This document shows positions 41,826 through 51,061 of a stretch of 64,000 bases of DNA, piece after piece. The position numbers were made by a program, and so were the translations under genes. Each line of letters starts with the position of its first letter. Within the stretch, counting starts at the first letter, position 1. This stretch comes from Bradyrhizobium sp. SZCCT0148 (GTDB lineage Bacteria > Pseudomonadota > Alphaproteobacteria > Rhizobiales > Xanthobacteraceae), in assembly GCF_018129985.1 (NCBI RefSeq), contig NZ_JAFCKT010000007.1:1-64000 (forward strand), written 5' to 3'. Below the pieces are notes generated by a model. That model had not been told where the DNA came from and searched no databases. It saw only the letters and a program-made list of their open reading frames with translations.

Positions 41826-42572
41826 ATGGCTCAGACTTCCCTTCCCGCCCAGTCCACGACGGAAAGCCTGAAGGTCGGGGCCGACACGTATTCGAGCGCG
41901 ATCGCCGACGCGCAGAACTACATGAACTGGGTGATCGACCAGTTCCGCCCCTACCTCAAGGGTGCGATCCTCGAAGTCGGGTTCGGGCATGGGCTCTACA
42001 GCAGAGTGCTCGGAGAGCTTGGCGAGTATTGTGGCGTGGACCACGACCGCGAAAGCGTCGAACGCGCCGCGAAGGCGATGCCAGATCGCAAGTTCGCCGT
42101 CTGCGACATCCTGGTCCGCGATCAGCTGAGTTCCCTGTTTCCCCAAGGGGTCGATGCGGTCTTCACCATCAACGTGCTCGAGCACATCGAGGATGACGCC
42201 ACCGCAATTGCCAATCTCGTGCAGGTGCTCAAGCCCGGAGGCCATCTCCTGATCAGCGTTCCCGCCCTGATGCTGCTCTACAACGATCTCGATCGCCTGG
42301 CAGGACATTGCCGCCGCTACACCACGGCACGCCTCGCCAAGCTGCTCGCCGATCAACCGGTCGAGTTGATCCGGCTGAACTACTTCAATCCGATCGGCGG
42401 GCTTGGGTGGCTAGCCAATCGCCTGAAGCGACATCAGTCGCTGAACGATGCCGCCGTCAACGGGCAGATCGCCCTGTTCGACAAATACGCCGTGCCGCTG
42501 TCGCGGGCGCTCGATCCGCTCTCGCGAAGTTTCTTCGGGCAATCCGTCACCTGTATTGCACGCCGCTTATGA
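41826..42572 (+). CDS. SAM-dependent methyltransferase (class I)
   Basis: A 248-residue cytosolic methyltransferase with motif I LEVGFGHGLYSRVL (near residue 46) and post-I acidic end CGVDHDRESVE. The substrate is unknown. The last half has a UbiE/Methyltransf_11 feel (VFTINVLEHIEDDATAIANLVQVLKPGG). It opens the cluster; ATGA overlap with the GT2 gene shows translational coupling, so it likely modifies the same glycan or lipid carrier. Confidence 0.9.
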   Translation: MAQTSLPAQSTTESLKVGADTYSSAIADAQNYMNWVIDQFRPYLKGAILEVGFGHGLYSRVLGELGEYCGVDHDRESVERAAKAMPDRKFAVCDILVRDQLSSLFPQGVDAVFTINVLEHIEDDATAIANLVQVLKPGGHLLISVPALMLLYNDLDRLAGHCRRYTTARLAKLLADQPVELIRLNYFNPIGGLGWLANRLKRHQSLNDAAVNGQIALFDKYAVPLSRALDPLSRSFFGQSVTCIARRL

Positions 42573-43435
42573 TCTCAGTCGTCATTCCTGCGCTCAACGA
42601 GCGCAACGGCATCGTCGAAACCATTGATCGAGCCAGGGCAGCTCTCGACGGTGCTCAGCTCACTCCCTACGAGATCATCATCGTCGACGATGGTTCGGCC
42701 GACGGCACCGGCGAGCTTGCCGGACAGGCCGGTGCAAAGGTGCTCAGGCATCCTCACAACATCGGCTATGGCCGTTCGCTCAAGGATGGAATTCGCGCCG
42801 CATCCTACGACACGATCGTCATCAGCGATGCGGATGGCTCTTACCCGATGGAAGCGATCCCGGCCCTCGTCGCGCGCTTCAACCAAGGCTTCGACATGGT
42901 CGTCGGCGCCAGGACCGGGCCCAATTACCGCGAGTCGATGCTGAAGTCGCCGTTGCGTGCCATCCTCAAGGCGATCGTCGAATTTACCGCCAACCGCGAC
43001 ATCCCAGACATCAATTCCGGCTTGCGGGTGTTCGGCAGGCAGGTCGCGATCCCCTATTTCGACCATGTCAGCGACCTCTTCAGCTTCACGACATCGCTGA
43101 CGCTCGCCTACATGATGAACGCGAAGTTCGTCGACTATATCGACATCGACTACAAGGAGCGGATCGGCCGCTCCAAGGTGAACCTGTTCCGGGACTCCGT
43201 TCGCACCCTGCAATACGTCCTCGAGGCCTGCACCTATTACAATCCGCTCAAGATCTTCGTGCTGCTGGCGATGATGTGCATGGCGCTCGCGCTGGTCTCG
43301 CTGATCGGCGGCATCATCCTGCAACTCGTCAGCGCCTTCGTCCTTGGTGTCGGCGCGATCCTGCTCAGCATTCTCGTCGTCGCCATGGGACTGCTCGCGG
43401 TGCTGCTGAAGCAGATCATGAATCAGCGACCATGA
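42569..43435 (+). CDS. family 2 glycosyltransferase (DPM1-like)
   Basis: A 288-residue enzyme with the GT-A fold: start SVVIPALNERNGI, IIVDDGSADGTGEL, and metal-binding SDADGSYP (D87/D89). About two C-terminal transmembrane helices (KIFVLLAMMCMALALVSLIGG and onward) anchor it, as in dolichol- or polyprenyl-phosphate mannose/glucose synthases. It should transfer a sugar from a nucleotide to a polyprenyl phosphate on the cytosolic side. Translationally coupled to the preceding methyltransferase. Confidence 0.92.
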   Translation: MISVVIPALNERNGIVETIDRARAALDGAQLTPYEIIIVDDGSADGTGELAGQAGAKVLRHPHNIGYGRSLKDGIRAASYDTIVISDADGSYPMEAIPALVARFNQGFDMVVGARTGPNYRESMLKSPLRAILKAIVEFTANRDIPDINSGLRVFGRQVAIPYFDHVSDLFSFTTSLTLAYMMNAKFVDYIDIDYKERIGRSKVNLFRDSVRTLQYVLEACTYYNPLKIFVLLAMMCMALALVSLIGGIILQLVSAFVLGVGAILLSILVVAMGLLAVLLKQIMNQRP

Positions 43436-43457
43436 CCTCCCGCGGCGAGGGAACGCG

Positions 43458-45368
43458 ATGTGCGGCATAGCGGGCATCTTTCATCGTGACGGCCGGCCGG
43501 CCGACGGCCGCGCGGTTGCGGCGATGTCGGAAGCCCTGATCCACCGTGGGCCGGACGGCGACGGCCACTGGCTGGACGGCCCCGTCGGCCTCGCTCACCG
43601 CCGGCTCGCCATCCGCGATCTCTCCGATGCCGGGCGCCAGCCGATGCTCGAGGCATCCGGGCGCATCGTCGTCACCTACAACGGAGAGATCTACAACGAT
43701 CACGAGCTGCGCAGCGAGCTCGAGCGGTCGTTCGGCGTCCGCTTTCGCAGCACCTGCGACACCGAGATCCTCCCTTACGCTTATCTTGCCTGGGGCGAGG
43801 CGATGTTCGAACGCCTGGAGGGCTTTTTCGCGATCGGCTTGTGGGACCGGCAGGAGCGCCGCCTGATCCTGGCGCGCGACGGCATTGGGATCAAGCCGCT
43901 GTACTATTCCGAAAACGGCAGCCGCATCCTGTTCGCAAGCGAGATCAAGGGACTGACCGCAAGCGGTGACGTCGCCGCGCGGATCGATCCCGTGGCCCTG
44001 CACACCTATCTCGCCGCCGGCCATCCGGGGACGCAACAGAGCCTGTACCAGGACATCCAGCAGATCCCGCCCGGCACCATGATCGGATTTACCGAGCGCG
44101 AGCGGACCGAGCGACGGTTCTGGCGGCCGGTGCGCGCGCCCGTGATCCGCGACCTCGACGAAGCCGTTGTCCGGCTGCAATCGACGATCGAGACGGTGGT
44201 GAAGAGCCAGATGGTGAGCGACGTTCCACTCGCCGTGCTGCAGAGCGGCGGCATCGACAGTTCGCTGATCAGCCTCACGCTCGGCCGCCTCGGTTTGAAG
44301 CCCCCGCTGTTCACGGCCGGCTTCACCGAGAAAAGCCATGATGAAACCGCGGTCGCGCAGCAGATTGCGACCGCCGCCGGCCTGTCGCTCAACGTCATCG
44401 ACGGGGAAGCCGGCGAGGATGCCGAGGCGGCGCTGCGGGCGGTGGTCTATCATTTCGACGGGCAATGCGCCGACACGGGCGCGCTCGGCTTCTATCATCT
44501 GGCGGGTGCGGTCCGCCGGCATTCCACCGTGGTCCTGTCCGGCGACGGCGGCGACGAATTCTTCGCCGGATATGAAACCTATGCCGCGACCATGATGGCC
44601 GAACGCGCGCGCCATGTCGTTCCGCGCAGCCTTGCCGGCCTGATCGGACGCCTCGCCTATGCCTCGGTGCGCGGCAACGAGAAGCGGCTTCCGGCGGCGG
44701 CGCAACTCGCCCGCTTCGCGCTCGGGCTCAGCGAAGCCGGCGACAGCCCTCATCTGCAATGGCGGCGGCTGCTTCCCCGCTTTCTCGCCGAGAAGATCTA
44801 TGACAGCGCAATGGCCGATCTTGCATCGGCCGACCCGTTCGCGGAATACGCCGGATATTATTCGGAGCCGCACGACAACGTGCTGGATCGGGCGCTGATC
44901 GCCGATCAGCGCTTCCATCTGCAAAGCGTCCTCACCAAGGTCGATGCCATGAGCATGGCGCACGGTCTGGAAGTGCGCGTGCCGATCCTCGACCGACGGG
45001 TCATGGACCTCGCCGGCGGCCTCAACGTATCGTTGCTCAATCCCTGGCCCAAGGGCGCGCCGAAATATGTGTTGCGCAAACTTGCCGAGCGCCTGGGCAT
45101 GCCTGGCGAGGCCGCATGGTCGCGCAAGCGCGGCTTCAACGTGCCGATCGCGCAATTGATGCGACGCGGCGGGCTGCGGCCGATCTGCGACCGGGTGCTC
45201 GGCCGCGAGGCTGATGTCTTCGCGCCCTTCCTGAAACCGGAGGCGATCCGGCTGCTGTGGAATGCGCATCGCGAGGCCAGGAGCGACAATGCGTTCGCGT
45301 TGTGGCCTATCCTGACGCTGGGCATCTGGCTGACGGGGCTTGCGGCCCCCTCGCCGCGCCGAGCTTAG
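43458..45368 (+). CDS. asnB: asparagine-synthase-type glutamine amidotransferase
   Basis: A 636-residue AsnB-family enzyme. Processing exposes Cys2 (MCGIAGIF), the glutaminase nucleophile; this N-terminal class-II domain runs to about 200. The synthetase domain has the PPi loop SGGIDSS (263-269) and a C-terminal ATP region. Inside glycan clusters such proteins (WbpS/WbpG-like) often amidate sugar carboxylates instead of making free asparagine. The position between GT2 and methyltransferase genes favours that reading, but plain asparagine synthesis is possible. Confidence 0.9.
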   Translation: MCGIAGIFHRDGRPADGRAVAAMSEALIHRGPDGDGHWLDGPVGLAHRRLAIRDLSDAGRQPMLEASGRIVVTYNGEIYNDHELRSELERSFGVRFRSTCDTEILPYAYLAWGEAMFERLEGFFAIGLWDRQERRLILARDGIGIKPLYYSENGSRILFASEIKGLTASGDVAARIDPVALHTYLAAGHPGTQQSLYQDIQQIPPGTMIGFTERERTERRFWRPVRAPVIRDLDEAVVRLQSTIETVVKSQMVSDVPLAVLQSGGIDSSLISLTLGRLGLKPPLFTAGFTEKSHDETAVAQQIATAAGLSLNVIDGEAGEDAEAALRAVVYHFDGQCADTGALGFYHLAGAVRRHSTVVLSGDGGDEFFAGYETYAATMMAERARHVVPRSLAGLIGRLAYASVRGNEKRLPAAAQLARFALGLSEAGDSPHLQWRRLLPRFLAEKIYDSAMADLASADPFAEYAGYYSEPHDNVLDRALIADQRFHLQSVLTKVDAMSMAHGLEVRVPILDRRVMDLAGGLNVSLLNPWPKGAPKYVLRKLAERLGMPGEAAWSRKRGFNVPIAQLMRRGGLRPICDRVLGREADVFAPFLKPEAIRLLWNAHREARSDNAFALWPILTLGIWLTGLAAPSPRRA

Positions 45369-45379
45369 GGAGCGGGCGC

Positions 45380-46183
45380 ATGCCGGACCTTAAGGACCAG
45401 ACGATCAACGATTTCGGCGAGCAATGGACCGCGTTCCGCGACAACCCCGGCTATTACGGCTCGGCGGACCTGCTTGCCGATCTGTTCGGTCCGTTGCTGT
45501 CCCTCGACGAGGTCAAGGGCAAGCGGATCGCCGACATCGGGAGCGGCACGGGGCGCATCGTCAACATGCTGCTCGATGCCGGGGCGGATCGTGTCGTGGC
45601 GGTCGAACCTTCCGATGCCATGCTGGTCCTGAAGGACAACACGGCGGCACGCGCGGAGCGCATCGACTATCTGCAGGTGCCCGGCGACCGGTTGCCGCGC
45701 GATCTCGGGCTCGACTATGTGGTTTCGATGGGTGTGCTGCATCACATCCCCGAACCGGCGCCGGTGGTTCGCGCGGCCTACGCTGCGCTGCGCCCCGGCG
45801 GACGCTGCATCGTCTGGCTCTACGGCTACGAGGGCAACGAGACCTATCTGTCGCTCGCGATCCCGCTGCGCAAGCTCACCGTCCTGCTGCCACACCGGCT
45901 GCTGGTGGTGCTGTCGCATGGTCTGGAATGGGCACTGACGGCCTATATCGGGCTTTGCCGGATATTGCCGCTACCGATGCGGTCCTACATGCTTTCGGTA
46001 CTGGCGAAGTTTCCGCGCAGCGTTCGCCGCTTGACCATCTACGACCAGCTCAATCCCGCCTACGCGAAATACTACACCCGCGCCGAAGCGGAGGCGCTGC
46101 TGTCGGATGGCGGATTCGGGGAGGTCAGGCTCTACCACCGCCACGGCTATAGCTGGACCGTGTCCGGCACACGGCCCGTTTGA
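45380..46183 (+). CDS. SAM-dependent methyltransferase (class I)
   Basis: A 267-residue methyltransferase (MPDLKDQTINDFGEQWTAF) with motif I IADIGSGTGRIVNML near residue 51 and the motif YVVSMGVLHHIPEPAPVV. The C-terminal half has a hydrophobic patch (SLAIPLRKLTVLLPHRLLVVLSHGLEWALTAYIGL) that could dock on a membrane lipid. It lies 11 bp after asnB in the same operon. It probably methylates the glycan or lipid made by the cluster. Confidence 0.9.
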   Translation: MPDLKDQTINDFGEQWTAFRDNPGYYGSADLLADLFGPLLSLDEVKGKRIADIGSGTGRIVNMLLDAGADRVVAVEPSDAMLVLKDNTAARAERIDYLQVPGDRLPRDLGLDYVVSMGVLHHIPEPAPVVRAAYAALRPGGRCIVWLYGYEGNETYLSLAIPLRKLTVLLPHRLLVVLSHGLEWALTAYIGLCRILPLPMRSYMLSVLAKFPRSVRRLTIYDQLNPAYAKYYTRAEAEALLSDGGFGEVRLYHRHGYSWTVSGTRPV

Positions 46184-47496
46184 CGGGCGTCGAGCAGCAA
46201 GACCCAGAAGAACATCAGCGCGCTGAAGAGCTGGATGAAGTTGTCCTCGAAGCGACTCCCGGCCAAAGAGATCAGTGAAGGCATCATTAGGCCGACGGTG
46301 AGCGCGGCGGCGAGCGTGGTGGCGGAAAGATCGACCAGCAGGATCGCGGCATAGAGCGCGAGTTCGAAGAAGGCATATTCCTTGAGGCGCGGCGAGCTGA
46401 GATAGAGCGCAAACATCGCCAGCACCGTGATGCGCATCGCCGCGCGGGGGTGATCCGTCAGCCAGCGATCCAGCCGCGCAGGAAGCGAACCTCCTCCGTG
46501 CGCTGGCCGCTTCCCGATCAAGCGCAGAACGGACAGGGCGAACGGCCCGAGCACCAGCGCCGTGGCGGCGACTGCATAGGTTGCGAAGATCGCCGGCTTG
46601 CTGTCGATCAGGCCTGCATGGCCCACTACATCCCGTGCCAGCAGCAGCAGCGACGGGTTGCTCTCGAACAGTTCGACGAGGTGCTGGTCGGGAATCTTTC
46701 CGGCCACCGCGAGCTGCCAACTCGCGAACAGATCCGGGTAGGCCAGCCACGATATCAGGATGGGCAAGGCGAAGCTGAACACAGCCATCGCGATCAGCGT
46801 CAGCTTGCGACCGCGCGGCAGCGGCAGGAAGTACAGCGCGGCCAGCACCGGCAAGAACACCAGCTTGAACGACATCACGAGGCCGAGCAGCGCGGCGCCG
46901 GCGACGCGCGAGGGAAAGCTATTGTCCCCCGACGGCCCGGATACGGGCAGAGAAAGCAGGAGCCTCAGCGCGATCGCGGTCAGCACGCCGCTCAGGATCG
47001 CGAAATTGCCCGACGCCTGCACCCATTCGAAACCGACGAAGGCGCCGAGCGCGCCGAGCACCCTGAGTCCGACGTCGCCAAAGCTCGTTCGGCCAGGACC
47101 CTGAAAACCAAGACCTGACGCACCAAGACCTGGCAAAAGGAGGCCGCAAAGCACGGCGAGGACGGGAAAGATAACTTTGTGATGAGCAACCAGAAGGCCG
47201 TCCGCGCAGAAGGGACGGAAGGCCTCCAGCGTCACCGGCAGATAGGGGTAGGAGAGCTTGGTGCCCTTCAGGTTCTTGACGAAGTAGGGATCGAGCCCGC
47301 CGACATAGGCATCCACCGCCGCGCAATTGACGCGAGTGTCCCAGCCATATCTCACATCGAGCACGGCATCGTTGGCGAGATTGCCAAGCACCAAGAGCGC
47401 GGTCAGTGCGATCAGCCAGCCAAGCCAGATGTTTCGCCTCGAAGCCCTGTCGGCCGAGGGCTCCAACCATCGTGCTGTCCCGGTGACATCAGACAC
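46147..47496 (-). CDS. membrane glycosyltransferase (GT87/DUF2029-like)
   Basis: A 449-residue protein with about 10-12 transmembrane helices. The first periplasmic loop carries acidic and aromatic residues typical of GT-C enzymes (VDAYVGGLDPYFVKN). GT87 members transfer mannose or related sugars from polyprenyl phosphate on the periplasmic side. It is convergent with the methyltransferase gene, overlapping 37 bp, and divergent from the MFS gene. It could use the lipid-linked sugar made by the GT2 enzyme encoded nearby. Confidence 0.8.
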   Translation of the reverse strand: MSDVTGTARWLEPSADRASRRNIWLGWLIALTALLVLGNLANDAVLDVRYGWDTRVNCAAVDAYVGGLDPYFVKNLKGTKLSYPYLPVTLEAFRPFCADGLLVAHHKVIFPVLAVLCGLLLPGLGASGLGFQGPGRTSFGDVGLRVLGALGAFVGFEWVQASGNFAILSGVLTAIALRLLLSLPVSGPSGDNSFPSRVAGAALLGLVMSFKLVFLPVLAALYFLPLPRGRKLTLIAMAVFSFALPILISWLAYPDLFASWQLAVAGKIPDQHLVELFESNPSLLLLARDVVGHAGLIDSKPAIFATYAVAATALVLGPFALSVLRLIGKRPAHGGGSLPARLDRWLTDHPRAAMRITVLAMFALYLSSPRLKEYAFFELALYAAILLVDLSATTLAAALTVGLMMPSLISLAGSRFEDNFIQLFSALMFFWVLLLDARQTGRVPDTVQL

Positions 47497-47762
47497 AATC
47501 GGATACTCTGTTTCGCCTGGTTTCTGTCGGCACCAACACGGCGCTTCCGCGGGTCACAATGGACAGGTTGGGTTGCCGATTCATCTCTCGGTGTGTTCCC
47601 CGCACCCTTATGGTGAATGACTGGTTGCTGGCCGATAAGCGGACCCTGGCGGGCCGATGGCGCGGATATTCGCGTCGCCCGCCTGACAGCCATCCCGAAA
47701 CGTGGGTTGTGCGCTGCAGCATCGACGATAGAAAGACCTCTGAATTGCAGAGGTGAGCTTCC

Positions 47763-49013
47763 TTGTCCGACGTCAATGCCGACGGTTGGGTGTCCTCGGG
47801 ACACCGTCCTATGGGTTTCCCCGAATTTGTCGTGGTGATCGCGTCCATCATGGCGCTGAATCCGCTGGCGATGGACATGATGCTGCCGGCGCTGCCCAAT
47901 ATCGGGGCAGCCTTCAAAATTCCCAACGCCAACCATCTGCAGCTCGTTCTGTCGACCTTCCTGATCGGCTTCGGCGCCGGCCAGTTCATCATGGGACCGT
48001 TGTCCGACCGGTTCGGACGACGCCCTGTGCTGCTCGGCGGAATGACGGTCTATGCCATCGCGAGCGTGCTGGCGATCGCCGCGCCCTCGTTCGAAACATT
48101 GTTGCTGGCGCGCGCGCTGCAGGGATTTGGCACCGCGGCGACACGCGTGATCGCGACCTCGATCGTGCGCGATTGTTATGTCGGCCGCAGGATGGCGAGC
48201 GTGATGTCGCTTGCGATGATGGTGTTCATCGCAGTGCCCGTGGTTGCGCCGTCGTTCGGACAGGCGGTGCTGCTCGTGTCGCAATGGCGGGGCATCTTCG
48301 TCGTGCTGGCGCTGTATGGCCTGCTCGCCCTCGCCTGGAGCGTGCTGCGCCTGCCGGAGACTCTGCCCGCGTCTGAACGCAGGTCGCTTGCTCCTGCCGA
48401 CATACTTTCCGCATTCCGACAGACCCTGACCAACCGGCAGACCATCGGCTACGCGATGGCCGCAGGCAGCGTCATGGGGGCGCTGTTCGCCTATGTGTTC
48501 TCGGCGCAGCAGGTCTTCACCGGCATCTACCACCTCGGTCATTATTTCCCTCTCGCCTTTGCCGCGATCGCGACCGGCGTCGCCATTGCCGGTTTCCTCA
48601 ATGCGCGACTTGTCGGCCGGCTGGGCATGCGCGTGATCTCCCACGGCGCACTGTCGCTTTATGCCGTCGTGGCTTCGATCCTCCTCATCACGGAAAGCCT
48701 GAACATGCTGCCGCTTGCCCTGTTCATGGCGCTGTCGGCGCTGATGATGTTCTCGTTCGGCATGATGGTAGCCAACTTCACTGCGCTCGCGATGGAGCCG
48801 CAGGGCCACATCGCCGGCACCGCCTCCTCGCTCTACGGCTCGATCACGACGCTGATCGGAATCGTGATCGGCATGGCGATCGGACAAAGCTTCGACGGCA
48901 CGCTGCTGCCGTTCTCGGTCGGCTTCTTCCTGTCGACGCTCGCCGCGCTTGCGATCGTGCTGGTGGTCGAGAAGGGCCGGCTGTTCAGGCCGCATCACCA
49001 TCCGATCGCTTAA
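47763..49013 (+). CDS. MFS drug-resistance transporter (Bcr/CflA family)
   Basis: A 416-residue 12-helix efflux transporter. The A-motif-like loop is GPLSDRFGRRPVLLGG and the helix-4/5 region is ARALQGFGTAATRVIATSIVRD. The first helix has the family-typical NPLAMDMMLPALP. It probably exports a toxic compound or metabolite out of the cytosol by proton antiport. TTG start with a GAGGTGA site. It sits in the glycan region but may be unrelated to it. Confidence 0.9.
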   Translation: MSDVNADGWVSSGHRPMGFPEFVVVIASIMALNPLAMDMMLPALPNIGAAFKIPNANHLQLVLSTFLIGFGAGQFIMGPLSDRFGRRPVLLGGMTVYAIASVLAIAAPSFETLLLARALQGFGTAATRVIATSIVRDCYVGRRMASVMSLAMMVFIAVPVVAPSFGQAVLLVSQWRGIFVVLALYGLLALAWSVLRLPETLPASERRSLAPADILSAFRQTLTNRQTIGYAMAAGSVMGALFAYVFSAQQVFTGIYHLGHYFPLAFAAIATGVAIAGFLNARLVGRLGMRVISHGALSLYAVVASILLITESLNMLPLALFMALSALMMFSFGMMVANFTALAMEPQGHIAGTASSLYGSITTLIGIVIGMAIGQSFDGTLLPFSVGFFLSTLAALAIVLVVEKGRLFRPHHHPIA

Positions 49014-49067
49014 GGAACTTCCCGACCCCCTCCATGTTGTCCTGCAGCAATTCTGAAAGGCGCTGCG

Positions 49068-49208
49068 ATGGAACTGGAACCCCACGAAGATCCCCGCCAC
49101 GTCGAGCCGCAAACGCCGGAACGATCCGAGCCCGGCACGCGACGGATCGCGTTGACGATGCCTTTTGCAAGCGAAGGCCTGGAACAGGTGCGCGACAGCC
49201 ACTGCTGA
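49068..49208 (+). CDS. 46-residue small protein, unknown
   Basis: An ATG at 49068 preceded by GAAAGG opens a frame of 46 codons: charged N-terminus (MELEPHEDPRHVEPQTPERS), then RRIALTMPFASEGLEQVRDSHC. No known domain. It lies between the MFS stop and the convergent GT39 gene. The ribosome-binding site and clean stop make it plausible, but conservation is unknown. Confidence 0.4.
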   Translation: MELEPHEDPRHVEPQTPERSEPGTRRIALTMPFASEGLEQVRDSHC

Positions 49209-49421
49209 GCCACGGTCACTCCCTGAGCGGAGCCTCTATTCGCTCGTTCGCCGGCTGGCACTGAAATCATCCGCAGCGCTCTTGGGGATCATCCGCATTC
49301 CCCGAGGCCGCATCATCAGAGCGACCACCTCACGCGCAACACCGGGCCGTCCCCAGAGCGCGGCCCGCACGGTGTACTCGCGCCTGACCACAGGTCCGGC
49401 CTGCGAGGACGCCCACTCCAT

Positions 49422-50831
49422 TCATCGGATGCAAGAAACTTGGTCGCGGAAACAGAGTGCGGCCCAGCCACGGTCGCGCTGGGTCCCGGCCGGCAAGCCC
49501 AATGTCTGCTCGTATTCCAGGGGCGCCGCATTGCGCGGATGGTCCGGGCTGTAAAACGCGGTGGCGAAGGCCAGCGAACCATCACCACTCACCGCGCCCA
49601 GTGGCACGCCGGTCAACCCGCGCCACTCACGCGTCAATTCGCCGGCAGCCTGGGCGTACAGATTCCGCCCCTCCTCGTAGCCGTGATCGTTGCGATAGAC
49701 GGCATGGATGGGCGCGGCGATCAGGACGGCCGCAAGTGCGACGCCGGTTACGATCATAGTGAGGTTGACGGTGTAGAAACGCTCGATCGGGTAGCTTGTG
49801 CTGCAGACCACGAGAACGGTGAACAGAAACATTCCCTGCAACGCCCATAGCGACGGCAGATCGGTGCCCATCACGAGCGATGTCACCACAGGCAGCACGA
49901 CCGTGCCGATCGCGACGTAGAGTAAAAGCCGCAGGCCCGGGCTCATTGCCGCGAAGTCGGCCGGAAACCGCTTCAAGCGCGTTCCCGCGACGAGCACCCA
50001 GAACACGGCCGACATGCTCATGGCCGCCGCCAGCCCCAGCGCAAAGTTTCGCGCCTCGCCGAGCGAGGTCGTAACGTTGCCGCCGGTGTGCGCGAGTGCG
50101 TAGGTGAAGGTCGACGCGCCCGTCGTCGCAAGCCAATGGACGTGAGGTGACAGCGCCGTGAGCCCGACGATGACCGAGATCCAGGGCGAAGCGGAGGTAA
50201 AATAGGCGCGCCGTGCCGGGTGCGCCAGCGCGGCAAGCGCAAAGCTCGTGACCAGAAAGATCGAATAGTATTTGCCGACCATGGCCAGCGCCGTCGTCAA
50301 TCCCACTGCGACCGACCACAGTGGGGCGCGCGTCTCGAAGGCGCGCAGGAAGCACCAGGTCGCCAGCGGCCAGGTCGCCAGCAGCACCGAATTGGCATTG
50401 AAGCGCTGGGCGTGGAATTGATAGATCGGCGTCAGCATCAGGAGCAAAAGCACTAGGACGCGCTTGTGGCCGGTCACGAATTGCCGTGCGATCCGGTCGA
50501 CGAAGATCAGCGCAAGCCCGGCATTGGTCATCGCCATCAATTGCAGCGACCAGTCGCTGACCGGAAAGACGGCGGTCCAGCCGGCGGCAATCCAGCCGGA
50601 CAATGGCGGATGCTTGTGATAGCCCCAGGCGAAATGCTGCCCGAGCGTCCAGGCCTCGAGCGTATCTGGGTGCAGGCCGCCGCCGGCATAGGCGATCGCC
50701 AGATAGAGCGTCCAGACCGCAACAAAGCAGGCAATGAGGAGCGGCACCGCCCAGCCCGCCTCGACGCCATCGAGCCAATGCAGGAATGGCCGTCGCCAAC
50801 GCGCCGGCGCGCGATCGGACCGTTCGGCCAT
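49422..50831 (-). CDS. family 39-type membrane glycosyltransferase (ArnT/PMT-like)
   Basis: A 469-residue GT-C glycosyltransferase with about 10 helices. The first periplasmic loop is YAGGGLHPDTLEAWTLGQHFAWGYHKHPPLSGW, where the acidic residues and HPP motif are typical of the PMT_2/GT39 group that takes sugar from polyprenyl-phosphate donors. Start uncertain: ATG at 50831 (MAERSD) is used, GTG at 50900 adds 23 residues. With the GT2 and GT87 genes it could complete a lipid-linked sugar pathway. Confidence 0.85.
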   Translation of the reverse strand: MAERSDRAPARWRRPFLHWLDGVEAGWAVPLLIACFVAVWTLYLAIAYAGGGLHPDTLEAWTLGQHFAWGYHKHPPLSGWIAAGWTAVFPVSDWSLQLMAMTNAGLALIFVDRIARQFVTGHKRVLVLLLLMLTPIYQFHAQRFNANSVLLATWPLATWCFLRAFETRAPLWSVAVGLTTALAMVGKYYSIFLVTSFALAALAHPARRAYFTSASPWISVIVGLTALSPHVHWLATTGASTFTYALAHTGGNVTTSLGEARNFALGLAAAMSMSAVFWVLVAGTRLKRFPADFAAMSPGLRLLLYVAIGTVVLPVVTSLVMGTDLPSLWALQGMFLFTVLVVCSTSYPIERFYTVNLTMIVTGVALAAVLIAAPIHAVYRNDHGYEEGRNLYAQAAGELTREWRGLTGVPLGAVSGDGSLAFATAFYSPDHPRNAAPLEYEQTLGLPAGTQRDRGWAALCFRDQVSCIR

Positions 50832-50995
50832 CGCCTGGAGAGCAAAATCGATCGGCACTGGAATCAAACTGAGAAAGGAAAATGATGCGTGAGGCGACAC
50901 ATCTATTTCAGGTACGAAACAAATAGCAATGATTGCATACTGGAAAAGTTAAAAGCCCCAGCGTTGCAAGCTGACGTGAAGCTGACAAATGACAA

Positions 50996-51021
50996 CGGCG
51001 CCGCTGGTCACAGCGGCGCCG
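50996..51021 (-). terminator. hairpin after the first binding-protein gene
   Basis: CGGCGCCGCTG (50996-51006), GTCA, CAGCGGCGCCG (51011-51021), followed on the minus strand by TTGTCATTTGTC. The stem is nearly identical to the one at 52699-52725, downstream of the paralogous gene. Confidence 0.7.
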
Positions 51022-51061
51022 CGTGGTGAACAAGCCGGACCCTATGTGAATCCGGCCCGCC

